From positions 75,034-139,033 of the forward strand of contig JACJXU010000008.1 of NCBI GenBank assembly GCA_020636475.1: a DNA stretch of 64,000 nucleotides. The letters are read 5' to 3'. The position numbers and the translations under genes are program-made. The notes under the pieces were generated by a model, which ran no database searches, was not told where the DNA came from, and saw only the letters and a program-made list of their open reading frames with translations. Below are positions 45,137 to 55,200 of the stretch, in pieces; position 1 is the first letter of the stretch; each line of letters begins with the position of its first letter. The DNA comes from Chitinophagales bacterium. GTDB taxonomy: Bacteria; Bacteroidota; Bacteroidia; Chitinophagales; UBA2359.

Positions 45137-46000
45137 TTAAAACCAATTTTTTACAAAAAGGTAAAGGTTGAAGTCTTTTTGGGAAATGGCTGTCTGCAAA
45201 TTGTTTTGCAGGTCTTTAAGGCGAATGTCTTGCATGCGTTCTTGTTGAATAAGCTGCCATGCTTTTTGGGCGAGTAGGGCTATTTTTCGCGGATGGTTGT
45301 TTTGTAGGGAGTGTAGTTTTTGTTCAATCAAATTGAAGAGGTGGTCAATGCCTTTTTTTTGGGTGGCAATAGTTTGGCAAATAAGCGTAGCAGGAGCTAA
45401 TATTTTGCGCAAGCGATGATACATTTTGTCGGCATCGGGGCGGTCGGCTTTGTTAATAACGAAGATGTCGCCTATTTCCATAATGCCTGCTTTTATCATT
45501 TGTACATCATCGCCGGCTTCTGGAACGAGTACGAGTACACACAAATCGGCAAGTCCGGCAATTTCAATTTCGCTTTGCCCTACGCCTACGGTTTCTATAA
45601 AAATGTAGTCGAAAGGATAACTGCGTACCACATCGCAAATTTCGATAATATTTTCGGACAAGCCGCCCAGCGAGCCACGCGTAGCAATGGAACGAAGATA
45701 GAGGTCGGGGTGATTGAAAAGACTGTTGAAACGAATGCGGTCGCCCAGCAGTGCGCCAAAATTGAAGGGCGAGCTTGGGTCGATGGCTAAAACGGCAACT
45801 TTTTTGTTTTGGAGGAGCAAGTTTTCCAGCAATGCGTTGAGTAAAGAACTTTTTCCCGCGCCCGGCGGCCCTGTAAAACCAATAACAGGCGTGTCGGAAA
45901 CAGTAGTGGGCAGGTTTTCTAATATTGCCTTGGCTTGCGGCATTTTATTTTCTACCAGCGAAATTTCTCTTGCTAATTGCTTATAGTTGATGGTACTCAA
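45137..46000 (-). CDS. meaB: MeaB/ArgK family G3E GTPase
   Basis: A GTPase that protects and reloads B12-dependent methylmalonyl-CoA mutase. P-loop GFTGPPGAGKSSL, AIDPSSPFNFGALLGDRIRF, ETVGVGQSEIEI (the switch/Walker B region) and NKAD are all intact. The 287 residues are somewhat shorter than the usual 320 or so, with the C-terminal dimer arm reduced. No in-frame ATG is available; TTG at 46000 is the likely start. The mutase genes are not in this window, so the partner is elsewhere. Confidence 0.88.
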   Translation of the reverse strand: MSTINYKQLAREISLVENKMPQAKAILENLPTTVSDTPVIGFTGPPGAGKSSLLNALLENLLLQNKKVAVLAIDPSSPFNFGALLGDRIRFNSLFNHPDLYLRSIATRGSLGGLSENIIEICDVVRSYPFDYIFIETVGVGQSEIEIAGLADLCVLVLVPEAGDDVQMIKAGIMEIGDIFVINKADRPDADKMYHRLRKILAPATLICQTIATQKKGIDHLFNLIEQKLHSLQNNHPRKIALLAQKAWQLIQQERMQDIRLKDLQNNLQTAISQKDFNLYLFVKNWF

Positions 46001-46141
46001 AGTATGAATAAAAATATGCTATAAGCAAAAGTAAGATTTAGTTGGCAATTTTTTGTGCCGGTAGCAAGAGTTTTTTAAACACTATAAAGGTAAAATAAAA
46101 GGGGTAGATTTTGTAAACTAAGTATTGGAAAAACGATGAGC

Positions 46142-46393
46142 CTACTCGTGCGAGGCTTTTAGTAAACACGAGCGAAGACTTTGCATGAAGTTGGCAGAGA
46201 GGGGTTTTTTAGGAAATTTTGCTTGTATAAACTCTCTGAAACTTTTTTCTCGTTCAAATCTTTCCATACAACGCGGGCAAGATTGAAGCGATTGTAAAAA
46301 TTCGTTGCGTTGTTTGGTCGAAACTTCGTGGTCTAAAATTTCGTCAAAAGATTGTACGCATTCGTCACATTTGTGTACTTTTCTTCCTTTCAT
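46142..46393 (-). CDS. Small zinc-finger anti-sigma factor
   Basis: An 83-residue soluble protein. Cys9, Cys12, His22, Cys39 and Cys42 (HKCDEC, DHEVS, CPRC) fit the zinc-binding anti-sigma (ZAS) pattern, followed by a helix that could clasp the sigma factor. There is no membrane segment, unlike most FecR/RseA-type anti-sigma proteins, so sensing is in the cytoplasm, as in RsrA, whose Cys pair is redox-active. Its start overlaps the sigma gene stop by 4 nt (ATGA), so the pair is translationally coupled. Confidence 0.82.
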   Translation of the reverse strand: MKGRKVHKCDECVQSFDEILDHEVSTKQRNEFLQSLQSCPRCMERFEREKSFREFIQAKFPKKPLSANFMQSLRSCLLKASHE

Positions 46394-47028
46394 ATTGTAT
46401 CGTCGTTTTGATAACCTAATTTGCGGGCGTAGTCACTAAGTTTTTCTTTAAGCATCATTCGCGCTCGGTGCAGGCGCGAGCGTACGGTGCCAATGGGAAT
46501 ATCTACAATTTTGGCAATTTCTTCGTAAGTAAATCCTTCTATATCGCACAAAAGCACTACTGTTCTGAAATCAATAGGCAGACTTTGAAGTGCTTCGGCA
46601 ATTTCTTCGTTGAGCATGTCCTGAAAAATTGACTGCCGTGCATCAATATAGCCTTGATAAGTGTTGTCGTGGTACGTTACTAAATCATCAACTTCTACCT
46701 GAACCGGAATTTTGCTTTTCTTGCGATAATTGTTAATAAAGGCGTTTTTCAGTATTTTAAAAAGCCACGCCTTCGCATTGGTGCCGGGCTGATACGATTT
46801 GTAGAATCGATATGCCTTTAGAAAAGTATCTTGTACCAAGTCATTGGCATCTTCCTCTTGGTGGGTTAGGTGAAGCGCAAAGTTGTAAAGAGCTTCGGCA
46901 TAGGGCAAAAACTCCGTTTCAAATAAATGGTCTTTTTCTTGTTGCTCGCTTTGGGACATATAATCTAATTCATCTTTTACCCAATCGGCTGATGTGTTTT
47001 CCAAACGTTCTGATTTTGTTTTATACAT
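46390..47028 (-). CDS. ECF-type RNA polymerase sigma factor
   Basis: A 212-residue sigma70-family factor with regions 2 and 4 only. Region 2 (about 35-105) contains EDANDLVQDTFLKAYRFY and WLFKILKNAFINNYRKK, region 4 (about 150-205) contains LPIDFRTVVLLCDIEGFTYEEIAKIVDIPIGTVRSRLHRAR. The 30-residue charged N-terminal extension is unusual. The linked ZAS-type protein probably holds it inactive until a signal, possibly oxidative, releases it. A -7-like CAAATGTA (minus TACATTTG) lies at 47075-47082. Confidence 0.92.
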   Translation of the reverse strand: MYKTKSERLENTSADWVKDELDYMSQSEQQEKDHLFETEFLPYAEALYNFALHLTHQEEDANDLVQDTFLKAYRFYKSYQPGTNAKAWLFKILKNAFINNYRKKSKIPVQVEVDDLVTYHDNTYQGYIDARQSIFQDMLNEEIAEALQSLPIDFRTVVLLCDIEGFTYEEIAKIVDIPIGTVRSRLHRARMMLKEKLSDYARKLGYQNDDTI

Positions 47029-47378
47029 ATCAATAACTTTGCTTACAATAGCAGTGGGCAGCTCTACAATACAACAAATGTATGTATTTCTACCGACTTA
47101 GTGAACGTATAATTTTTTTTAGTGAAAAAAAGTTCCCTAACAAGGTGTCTCATATTATTTTTATCAAGAAGATAAATTTACTAAAAAATGACACAAAACA
47201 GCACTTTGTGCAACTTTTGGACGCATTTCTGCCTCTTTCATGGTATTGGTATGCAAAAACTTTATTGTTAAATACTTGTTTTTATCAAAAAAATATACAT
47301 TTACACAATATAAGGAAAATAACTGCCGTTTATCAAGAAATTGTTTATCAAAAAAATAACGCAAAAATTTAAAAGCCT
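47029..47378. other. Divergent gap upstream of the sigma factor
   Basis: This 350-nt, very AT-rich stretch separates the sigma gene (left) from the small acidic gene (right). CAAATGTA at 47075-47082 could be a -7 element for the sigma gene. A 96-residue open frame at 47082-47372 has no protein-like composition and is dismissed. Confidence 0.5.
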
Positions 47379-47612
47379 ATGGAAAAGATTACTACTGAAA
47401 ACCAATTTATCCAATTACTTTATCACGAAACAGACATAGACGGAACGCGCCAGTTGTTGCAGCAGTTGGTAAATGAGCCTGAAACCTTAACCGATTTTTT
47501 GGCTATTAAAGAAGCACAAGAATCGTTGCCTACTTTAGACGACAAACCCAGCGATGCCTGCATTGATTTTATTATGAACTACGCGCAAGAAGGACACGAA
47601 CTGGTGATGTAG
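47379..47612 (+). CDS. Small acidic hypothetical protein
   Basis: A 77-residue acidic, all-helical-looking protein: MEKITTENQFIQLLYHETD, then LLQQLVNEPETLTDFLAIKEAQESL, then a short C-terminal helix. No signal peptide, no Cys pair. It is transcribed away from the sigma/anti-sigma pair and its promoter would lie in the shared gap, so it may be a target or partner of that system, but nothing proves it. Family unknown. Confidence 0.62.
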   Translation: MEKITTENQFIQLLYHETDIDGTRQLLQQLVNEPETLTDFLAIKEAQESLPTLDDKPSDACIDFIMNYAQEGHELVM

Positions 47613-47786
47613 TAGCTTATGCAAGATTTTGAAGGGAAAAATTAGTTGCAGACATAACTTTCTAAGCCTTAAATTAAACTTGTTCTACTTTTTGAATGTT
47701 TTGGCAAATAGAAATTGCAACTGGCCAATTTTTGCTTTGGTGAATACAATCGTTATACTTACCTTAGTTGCCAAAGCAATAAATTC

Positions 47787-50282
47787 ATGAAATCAGTTTT
47801 ATTTTTTTCCTTCCTTCTGGGCAATATTCTGTTTCTCCAAGCCCAACACGCGCAATACTTACATTTCGACCGCCAAAATGATTATGTTTTGGCAGAAAAC
47901 GCCACGCAGTATATTGTAAATGCTAATGCAATATCTATGACCGGCTGGTTTAAAACCGACCAACTGGCTTACGGACAAGGTATGATGGGATTTAGAGGCG
48001 AGCAAGGTTTTTATATTATTCAACTTAGCGATGGCGTATTAGAATGTCGCTTGCTCAATTCCGGCGGAGCATTGTTTCAGTACGTTGCGTCCGCCAATAC
48101 GGTAGTACCCAATGAGTGGCAGCACTACGCTTGGGTGTATGATGGCAGCAGTGTAAAACTGTATCTAAACGGAAACCTACTGGGAAGTGCCAATGCTACA
48201 GGAACAATTACAGACGATAGCATTGATTTTGCCATTGGGCGAAACTTGTTGCCCGGCAATAACTTTTACTATGGCGGCGGCGTAGATGAAGTGAGTTTTT
48301 GGCGAAAAGGGCTTACCCAAGCCGAAATTCAAAATCTTATGATGAACGAACCGCAAGGCAATGAAGAAGATTTGGTGTTGTATTATGGTTTTAATCAAGG
48401 GCTGCCCGGCGGCGATAATACCAGTATTACAAGCTTAAAATGTGCCGTAGGCGATGGCGAGCGCGACGCACAACTCCTTAACTTTAGCTTAATGGGAGAA
48501 ACGTCCAACTTTTTGGGTACTTTGGCGGAAAATGCACAAGTAATCAGTTTTCCCGAAGTTGCGCCACAACTTCTCAGCAACTCAGCTATTACACTTAACG
48601 CAACATCAAGTTCGGGTTTGGCAGTGAGCTATACTGTACTGAGTGGTCCTGCAACCGTAAGCGGCAATATACTTACGCTTAATGGAAATGCAGGCACGGT
48701 GGTAGTAGAAGCCAGCCAAAGTGGAAATGCCAATTTTAATCCGGCTGAGCCTATTACAATTACTATTCCGGTTTTAGACCCGCAAACAACTGTTCCGAGC
48801 ATTGATTTTTTGTCGCCGTATGAAGATGCACAAATTTATTATTTAAACGATTTGAGTGCTATTTTCTTGGAAATGCGTAGCGAAATTGCTTACGAATCCC
48901 TTTTTTCGGTTGAAAAGGTATTATTTGAAATAGACGGAGTCGCTTACGAGGCGCATGCGCGCGGAAACGGACTTTTCTCCATGTGGTGGACACCTTCACA
49001 CAATGGCTTGTTCAATCTTACTGTTACGGCGTATAATAATTATGGTGGTTCTGGTACAAAAAGTTTGTTGTTGGTTGCTGCCGCCAATTCCAGCGAAACA
49101 AAAGATGTAAGAGCTATTGATAAAGCATTATTAAATTTGGATATAAATGCTTACGAAACTGAAGCCGAATTGCCCGTATTTACAGGAGCATTTAGTCAAA
49201 TAGAAGCTACCTTAACCATAGATTGCCCCGAAGGAGAGGCTTGCGACGAATGGGACCGCGTAGTGAAAATTTTTGCCGAAGACAATCAAGGTGAGTGGTT
49301 CGAGATTATTCGTTATGTAACGCCTTATGGCACTGCTTGCCAAAGCAACATAGACTTGACGGATTTTGCCACTATTTTACATGGTAAAACCAAGTTTAAA
49401 ATTGACTACGTTACGTATGGAAGTGGCTATGAATTTAGTTTGGATTTGCATTACCAAAAAGGAGACGCGCCCTACAAATATGCCGAAGTCGTTCCTTTGT
49501 GGAACGCTACGTATCCTTTTGGCGATTATGCCAACCTTCAGCCTGTAGAGTCTTTGAATATTCCCGTTCCTGCCGCAGCGCAGGCAGCCACGCTAAAGTT
49601 GGTATCAACAGGACACGGCTGGGGCGAAAACAATACGCTCAATGCTGCGGAGTTTAACGAAAATACGCACCATATTTGGGTAAACGAAACACAGGCATTT
49701 ACACAAAACAACTGGCTCGACTGCAATCCCAATCCCGACGGCTGTAATCCGCAAGCCGGAACTTGGTACTACGACCGTGCCGGCTGGTGTCCCGGAGCTA
49801 TTGCGCCTTGGTTTACCTTCAATGCTACACCTTATCTTGGCGGTAGTGAAATGAGTTTGCGCTATGTTTTCGATGAAAGCTATGTCGATTTTTGTCACCC
49901 TAATTATCCCGATTGTGTTACAGGCGTAACCTGTCCAAATTGCAATGACGGTTTTAATCCACATTTAATAGTAAGTAGTAGTCTTGTATTTTACAGCAAC
50001 AGTATAATGGAAAACAACAACATTGTAGGTATTTCGGTTGTGGAAAACAAAAACTTAGCAATTTATCCCAATCCGGTACAAGCAAAATTATTTTTTGCGC
50101 TAAGCAACGATTTTACGGTTGAGCGAATAGAAGTATATGATATGTCGGGGAAGAAAATATTGGCGCAAGCCGCGTCTTCCAATAATTTCATCAACATTGA
50201 GGAACTGCCGCAAGGCGTATATTTTTTGCGGTTACGCAATAACGATAAAGGCAGTATTTTACAGAAGTTTGTAAAAATGTAG
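47787..50282 (+). CDS. T9SS-secreted PNGase F-related protein with LamG-like domain
   Basis: A modular 831-residue exported protein. After a signal peptide (1-20), a LamG/concanavalin-like domain (about 22-215) has WYFNG-like strands, followed by bacterial-Ig-like linkers (about 240-430). A PNGase F-type region (about 440-730) has CDEWDR, RYVTPYGTAC, the Glu-bearing AAEFNENTHHIWVN and DRAGWCPGAIAPW, all comparable to Elizabethkingia PNGase F. The second catalytic-region Glu (TET in PNGase F) seems to be Val here. The C-terminal 75 residues (YPNPVQ...VYDMSGKKI) are a T9SS type A sorting domain. It may remove N-glycans or bind them at the surface. Confidence 0.85.
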   Translation: MKSVLFFSFLLGNILFLQAQHAQYLHFDRQNDYVLAENATQYIVNANAISMTGWFKTDQLAYGQGMMGFRGEQGFYIIQLSDGVLECRLLNSGGALFQYVASANTVVPNEWQHYAWVYDGSSVKLYLNGNLLGSANATGTITDDSIDFAIGRNLLPGNNFYYGGGVDEVSFWRKGLTQAEIQNLMMNEPQGNEEDLVLYYGFNQGLPGGDNTSITSLKCAVGDGERDAQLLNFSLMGETSNFLGTLAENAQVISFPEVAPQLLSNSAITLNATSSSGLAVSYTVLSGPATVSGNILTLNGNAGTVVVEASQSGNANFNPAEPITITIPVLDPQTTVPSIDFLSPYEDAQIYYLNDLSAIFLEMRSEIAYESLFSVEKVLFEIDGVAYEAHARGNGLFSMWWTPSHNGLFNLTVTAYNNYGGSGTKSLLLVAAANSSETKDVRAIDKALLNLDINAYETEAELPVFTGAFSQIEATLTIDCPEGEACDEWDRVVKIFAEDNQGEWFEIIRYVTPYGTACQSNIDLTDFATILHGKTKFKIDYVTYGSGYEFSLDLHYQKGDAPYKYAEVVPLWNATYPFGDYANLQPVESLNIPVPAAAQAATLKLVSTGHGWGENNTLNAAEFNENTHHIWVNETQAFTQNNWLDCNPNPDGCNPQAGTWYYDRAGWCPGAIAPWFTFNATPYLGGSEMSLRYVFDESYVDFCHPNYPDCVTGVTCPNCNDGFNPHLIVSSSLVFYSNSIMENNNIVGISVVENKNLAIYPNPVQAKLFFALSNDFTVERIEVYDMSGKKILAQAASSNNFINIEELPQGVYFLRLRNNDKGSILQKFVKM

Positions 50283-50332
50283 AAAGAAGGTAAGGCTAAA
50301 TTTTTCTCTTACGAAAAGAAAAATAGTTTTTA

Positions 50333-51343
50333 CTACCACCTAATCAATGCCGAAGCCCAAGTGAATCCGCTACCAAAAGCCGCCAGACAAACCAAATCTC
50401 CACGCTGAATACGCCCTTCTTGTTTGGCTTCGCTAAGTGCGATGGGAATAGAGGCTGCTGTAGTATTGCCGTAGCGGTGAATATTGCTCATTACTTGTGC
50501 ATCACTAAGTGCAAACTTGCGCTGTACAAATTGTGTGATACGGTAATTTGCCTGATGCGGTACTAAAAGTTTTAAATCCGATACCGACTTGTTGTTTGCT
50601 GAAAGAGCTTCATTTATTACTTCTTGAAAACGAGTTACGGCGTGCTTAAAAACCAAATTTCCATTCATATAAGGAAAATATGACTCGGGAATTTCATGTT
50701 CGGCAAAATCAATAGGAAAACGCTCTTTGCTTAAGTTGCCGGGGTCTTTTACCATTAGTTCGGCAGCGTTGCTTCCCTGCGAGTGAAGATGTGTAGAAAG
50801 AATTTGGCTGGAATTGTTCAGCTTGGCAGCAGAAAGTACCACGGCTCCGGCACCATCGCCAAAAATAACACTTACATTGCGTCCGCGCGTAGTTTTGTCC
50901 AAGCCATGACTTTGCAATTCTGCACCTATAACCAAAATATTTTTGTACATTCCCGTCTTGATAAACTGGTCGGCAACCGAAAGCGCATAAATAAAGCCGG
51001 AGCATTGATTGCGGACATCTAAGGCACCAATTTCGGAAATACCCAATGCTTCTTGTACGCCCACGCCGGGTCCCGGAAAATAGTAATCGGGACTGATAGT
51101 AGCAAAAACAATGAAATCTATTTCGTCAGGAGATTTTCCGGCATCTTGCAGGGCAGCTTTCGCAGCTTTGATACCCATAGAAGTCGTTGTTTCTGTGCAG
51201 GGAACAATCCAGCGTCTTTCTTTAATGCCGGTGCGTTCATAAATCCACTCGTCAGAGGTATCCATTAGTTTTTCTAAATCGAAGTTTGTAACCACGCGCT
51301 CGGGTACAAAATGCCCAATACCGGCAATATAGCTGCTGTACAT
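50333..51343 (-). CDS. fabH: 3-oxoacyl-ACP synthase III
   Basis: It starts fatty-acid chains by condensing acetyl- or other acyl-CoA with malonyl-ACP. The 336-residue thiolase-fold protein has the triad Cys114 (QCSGF), His263 (PHQAN) and Asn293 (YGNTTAAS), plus the GDGAGAVVL strand. The start IAGIGHFVPERVVTN and TGIKERRW are typical. The NTF2-like gene lies upstream on the same strand (62 nt). A second FabH may exist elsewhere in a Bacteroidota genome, so its specialty is unknown. Confidence 0.93.
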   Translation of the reverse strand: MYSSYIAGIGHFVPERVVTNFDLEKLMDTSDEWIYERTGIKERRWIVPCTETTTSMGIKAAKAALQDAGKSPDEIDFIVFATISPDYYFPGPGVGVQEALGISEIGALDVRNQCSGFIYALSVADQFIKTGMYKNILVIGAELQSHGLDKTTRGRNVSVIFGDGAGAVVLSAAKLNNSSQILSTHLHSQGSNAAELMVKDPGNLSKERFPIDFAEHEIPESYFPYMNGNLVFKHAVTRFQEVINEALSANNKSVSDLKLLVPHQANYRITQFVQRKFALSDAQVMSNIHRYGNTTAASIPIALSEAKQEGRIQRGDLVCLAAFGSGFTWASALIRW

Positions 51344-51404
51344 AATTTTTTGTAGGGAATGTTTTAATTTTTATTTAAAAAAGGCAAAAAGCGGAAGGGT
51401 AGTG

Positions 51405-51761
51405 CTAATACAAAAATTGTTCGCTAATAATTTTACCGTCTTTTACTTCGTAAATAGCCAATTCTTCCATATTCATGCGCTGACCTCCTTTCATAGTTAC
51501 GTCCATTCCCATTTGCATAGAAATATAGTTGCCAAAAACTTGCGGTTCGTTTACGTATCCACCATGATAAGTTTCTATCATGCTTTGAAACATATCGCCT
51601 TTGGCAATAATATTATCTAACCCTTGTACGGTTTGCATTCCGGGAGAGTGGGCAGGTTCAATGCTTGTAGCATTTTCGGCATAAAGTTGTCGTTGTGCTT
51701 GTTCAAATTTGTTTTCAGCACAGAATTCATACAATTTTTGGGCAATTTCTTGAGGTTGCAT
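51405..51761 (-). CDS. NTF2-like/SnoaL-type small protein
   Basis: A 118-residue single-domain protein. An N-terminal helical part (PQEIAQKLYEFCAENKFEQAQRQLYAENATSIEP) leads to a curved sheet typical of the NTF2 fold (MNMEELAIYEVKDGKIISEQFLY). Members bind small hydrophobic molecules or act as isomerases. It has no known catalytic residues visible. Same direction as fabH, 62 nt upstream of it, so a shared transcript is possible. Confidence 0.78.
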   Translation of the reverse strand: MQPQEIAQKLYEFCAENKFEQAQRQLYAENATSIEPAHSPGMQTVQGLDNIIAKGDMFQSMIETYHGGYVNEPQVFGNYISMQMGMDVTMKGGQRMNMEELAIYEVKDGKIISEQFLY

Positions 51762-52226
51762 TTTTTATATTTTTAGGGATAAAATTACAAAATTTTGCTT
51801 AAAATACGTGTAAAACAGTAGTTTATCTAAGAACATTTTAGTAAGTTTGCTTTTTTAGAATAAAAATAAAGTGAAATTTTGTCATTCTATTTTTATCTGT
51901 TAAATAAGTTATCGGAAAGACTACAACGAATAATAGTGATTTTTGAAACAAAATTTAAGTAATTGTCTTTTTTTAATTGTTGATTATTAAGGTTTAATAC
52001 ATTATAGTAAAAAAAATGTATTATTTATTAATGACTTTTAATTATTAAAACTCGTTCTTAACCCAAAGGTTGCCGTTTCCTTTGAAGTATTAAAAAAGTA
52101 TTAATAAAATATTATCTTTGAGCAAACTTATGGATATAAGTTTCATAATTTAATGCGGATAAAATTTTTTTTGTTAATTTATAACATTCTTATTTCTTAT
52201 ATTATTATTTTTAAAATTTAAAGCGT
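51762..52226. other. 465-nt AT-rich gap before the SusC operon
   Basis: It separates the minus-strand NTF2-like gene from the plus-strand SusC gene and should contain both promoters. A -7 element for SusC lies at 52113-52120. No protein-coding frame, terminator or repeat is seen. Confidence 0.6.
52113..52120 (+). promoter_or_regulatory. -7 element TATCTTTG before the SusC operon
   Basis: Matches TAnnTTTG exactly and would give a leader of about 100 nt. No TTG at the standard spacing. Confidence 0.45.
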
Positions 52227-55200
52227 ATGAAGAAATTGTATTTATTGATTTTGCTGCTGCTTGGCACACTAAGCAGTTTCGCGCAAGACCGCAATATAAG
52301 CGGTGTTGTAACAGATGCAAACTCAGAACCACTAATTGGAGCGAACGTAGTAGTAAAAGGTACTACTATCGGAACGATAACTGATTTAGATGGTTCTTAT
52401 TCCCTTGTTCTTCCATCGAAGTACACAACTTTGGTGGTGAGCTATGTAGGATACTTGGAGCAAGAAGTTACCGTAGGTGCTTCTAATCAAGTAAATGTGG
52501 TATTGGAAGAAGATGCCATAGGTTTAAGTGAGGTAGTAATAACTGCCTTGGGAACTGAGCGTAATGCCAGAGAAGTTGTTTATGCGAATCAGACTGTGAG
52601 TTCGGATGAATTATTAACCACCCCCAATAAAAATACTATTGAGGCTTTACGTGGAAAAACTGCGGGGGTGAAAATAACAACCGGATCCGGTTCTGTAGGA
52701 GCATCTAGCAGAATAGTTCTCCGTGGCGAAGCTTCCTTAACTGGAAATAATAACGCATTAATCGTTGTTGATGGTATAGCTATTGATAATGATGCCAGCG
52801 TAGGAGGTGCTAAGGAAGGAGAAGGTGGTTATTCTGATTATGGTAACAGGTTTAATGACTTAAATCCTGAAGATATTGAGTCGGTTACTATTCTTAAAGG
52901 TCCTTCTGCCACATCTCTTTACGGTTCACGTGGAGCTTCGGGTGTAGTATTGATTACTACTAAAAGAGGAAAAAAAGGTAAACCTCAGGTGAACTTTAAT
53001 CATACGACATCGGTTGAACAAGCTTATGTTTTATTGAAAAGACAAGATAAATATGGACAAGGTTTGATTAATCCTGACGGTAGTAATTCCTTAGATTCAG
53101 GAGAAAATTTTTCTTGGGGTCCTGAATTTGATGGCGTAGTTCGCCCGTGGACTTCTCCGGTTGATGCAGATGGCGATGGAACCTTAGAATATCTATCAAG
53201 ACCCTATAGTGCAGTTGAGGATCAATTGACTAATTTCTTTAGATTAGGGCGTACTAATGTGAACTCAGTATCTATTTCCGGGGGTAATGACCTATTGACT
53301 TATCGCGTTTCGTATGGAAATACTTATCAACGAGGTATATTGGAAAATACAGATTATAATAGACATAATTTTGGCGTGGGAGCCTCAGCGAAACTATCAG
53401 ATAGATTGTCTTCCAACTTTAATGTTTCGTATTCCACAATTAATCAAAATACAGCTCAAGAAGGGTCACGTGCCTTTGAAGGACAAAATCCATATGCGAG
53501 TGCTATACAGGGACCGGTTAATATCCCTTATAATGAAGTAAGAGACTATAATAACCCCTTCCATGGTTTTGATGGTTATTACGGATCTTATACTGTAAAC
53601 CCTTATTTTGTACTAAATGAGTATCGTAATGAAGGTAATATAAATAACTTTTTGGCTAATATGTTTATTAACTACGAGTTATTTAAAGGCGTGAATTTAA
53701 ATACGCGCATAGGTACAAATTTAGTAGGCACTGTTATTGAGGAAGTAACGCCTATTTATGCTTATAGTGACCATTATTATTGGGGAGATAACTTGACGCT
53801 TATATCAAGAAGTGATCGTCAAAGTTCTGCGGGTGCTTATGAGCGTTTTAACAAAAATTCAAAAACTATTGATTGGACAACTAAAGTAGATTTTGAAAGA
53901 TTTGTAGATAAGGATGAAAGATTAAATCTGGGTATAAGTTTAGGTTTTAATTATTGGGATCTTAACATTAGAAGAGATCAATTGAGAACACAAGGCGGAC
54001 TTTCTGTTCCGGGTGTGTACAACCTTGCTAATTCAGTTAATCCTTCTCTAGCAACACAAAATGACCTCCGTCGCCGTATGGTAGGATTATTAGGACATGT
54101 AAGTTTGGGATTGGATAATACATTTTTCCTTGAGTACTCAGCCAGAAATGACAGATCTTCTACCTTACCTAAAGAAAACATGGATTTCTTTTATCATGCA
54201 ATAGGAGCATCAGCTGTTCTAACAGAGTCATTAAACTTGGATGACAATATATTAAATTATCTTAAGGTTAGAGGCTCTTGGGGTACATCAGGAAAAGATG
54301 CAGATCCTTATCTTTTAGAGTCTGTTTATTTTAGCAATCCAGTAGCCATTGAATACAATGATATTTACTCTATTCAATTTCCTTTGGATGGTCAGCCCGC
54401 TACTACTACAGGCAGAGCTATAGGAAACCCTAATTTAAAACCCGAATTAACGCAAACCTTTGAAATTGGTGCGGATGTTGGCTTTTTTGATGACCGTATA
54501 GTGTTGGAATACACTTATTATAACTCCAATCATAAAGATCAAATAGTAAATGTTAGTTTGGCTTCTACTTCTGGATTTGGACAAACTGCCCAAAATGTGG
54601 GGAGAATCACAAATAAAGGACACGAATTGGGACTGTTCCTAAAACCAATTTATAGAAGAAATGGATTTAAATGGAATGTAGATTTAACCTTCTCAAAAAA
54701 TAAAAATGAGGTTGTAAAAATTTCTGATGACTTAGATGAATTGGTAATTTGGTCAAGTGGACGTGGTGTTACCTTAGTAGCAGAAGAAGGACAACCATTT
54801 GGTGTGTTCAAAGGGCAGGCACCAAAGTATGATCCAAATGGCAACCCAATAGTGAATAGCAATGGTACCTTAGCATATACAGAAGAAACAGTAGCACTGG
54901 GAAGTGTTCAACCTGACTGGATTGCCGGCTTGGGTACTTCTTTTGGGTATAAAAACCTTTCTTTAGGATTTTTATTCGATTTCAAAAAAGGTAATGAAAT
55001 ATTTTCTTTAACAAAATCTGCTACAGAATTCAATGGTACCGCTATCACTACGCTCTTAGAAGACCGTAAGCCTTTTGTACTGGCAAATAGTGTTCAGGAA
55101 ATACTTGATGAGGAAAGCGGTGAAGTGGTAGGATATGAAGCAAACACTAAAGCAACTCTTGCAGATGCTTTCTTGTTCGATGGTAATTACTCAAGAAATG

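Noticed and set aside
47082..47372. 96-codon plus-strand frame in the sigma gap
   Set aside because: Very Ile/Lys/Asn-rich AT-driven frame without a start context or motif.
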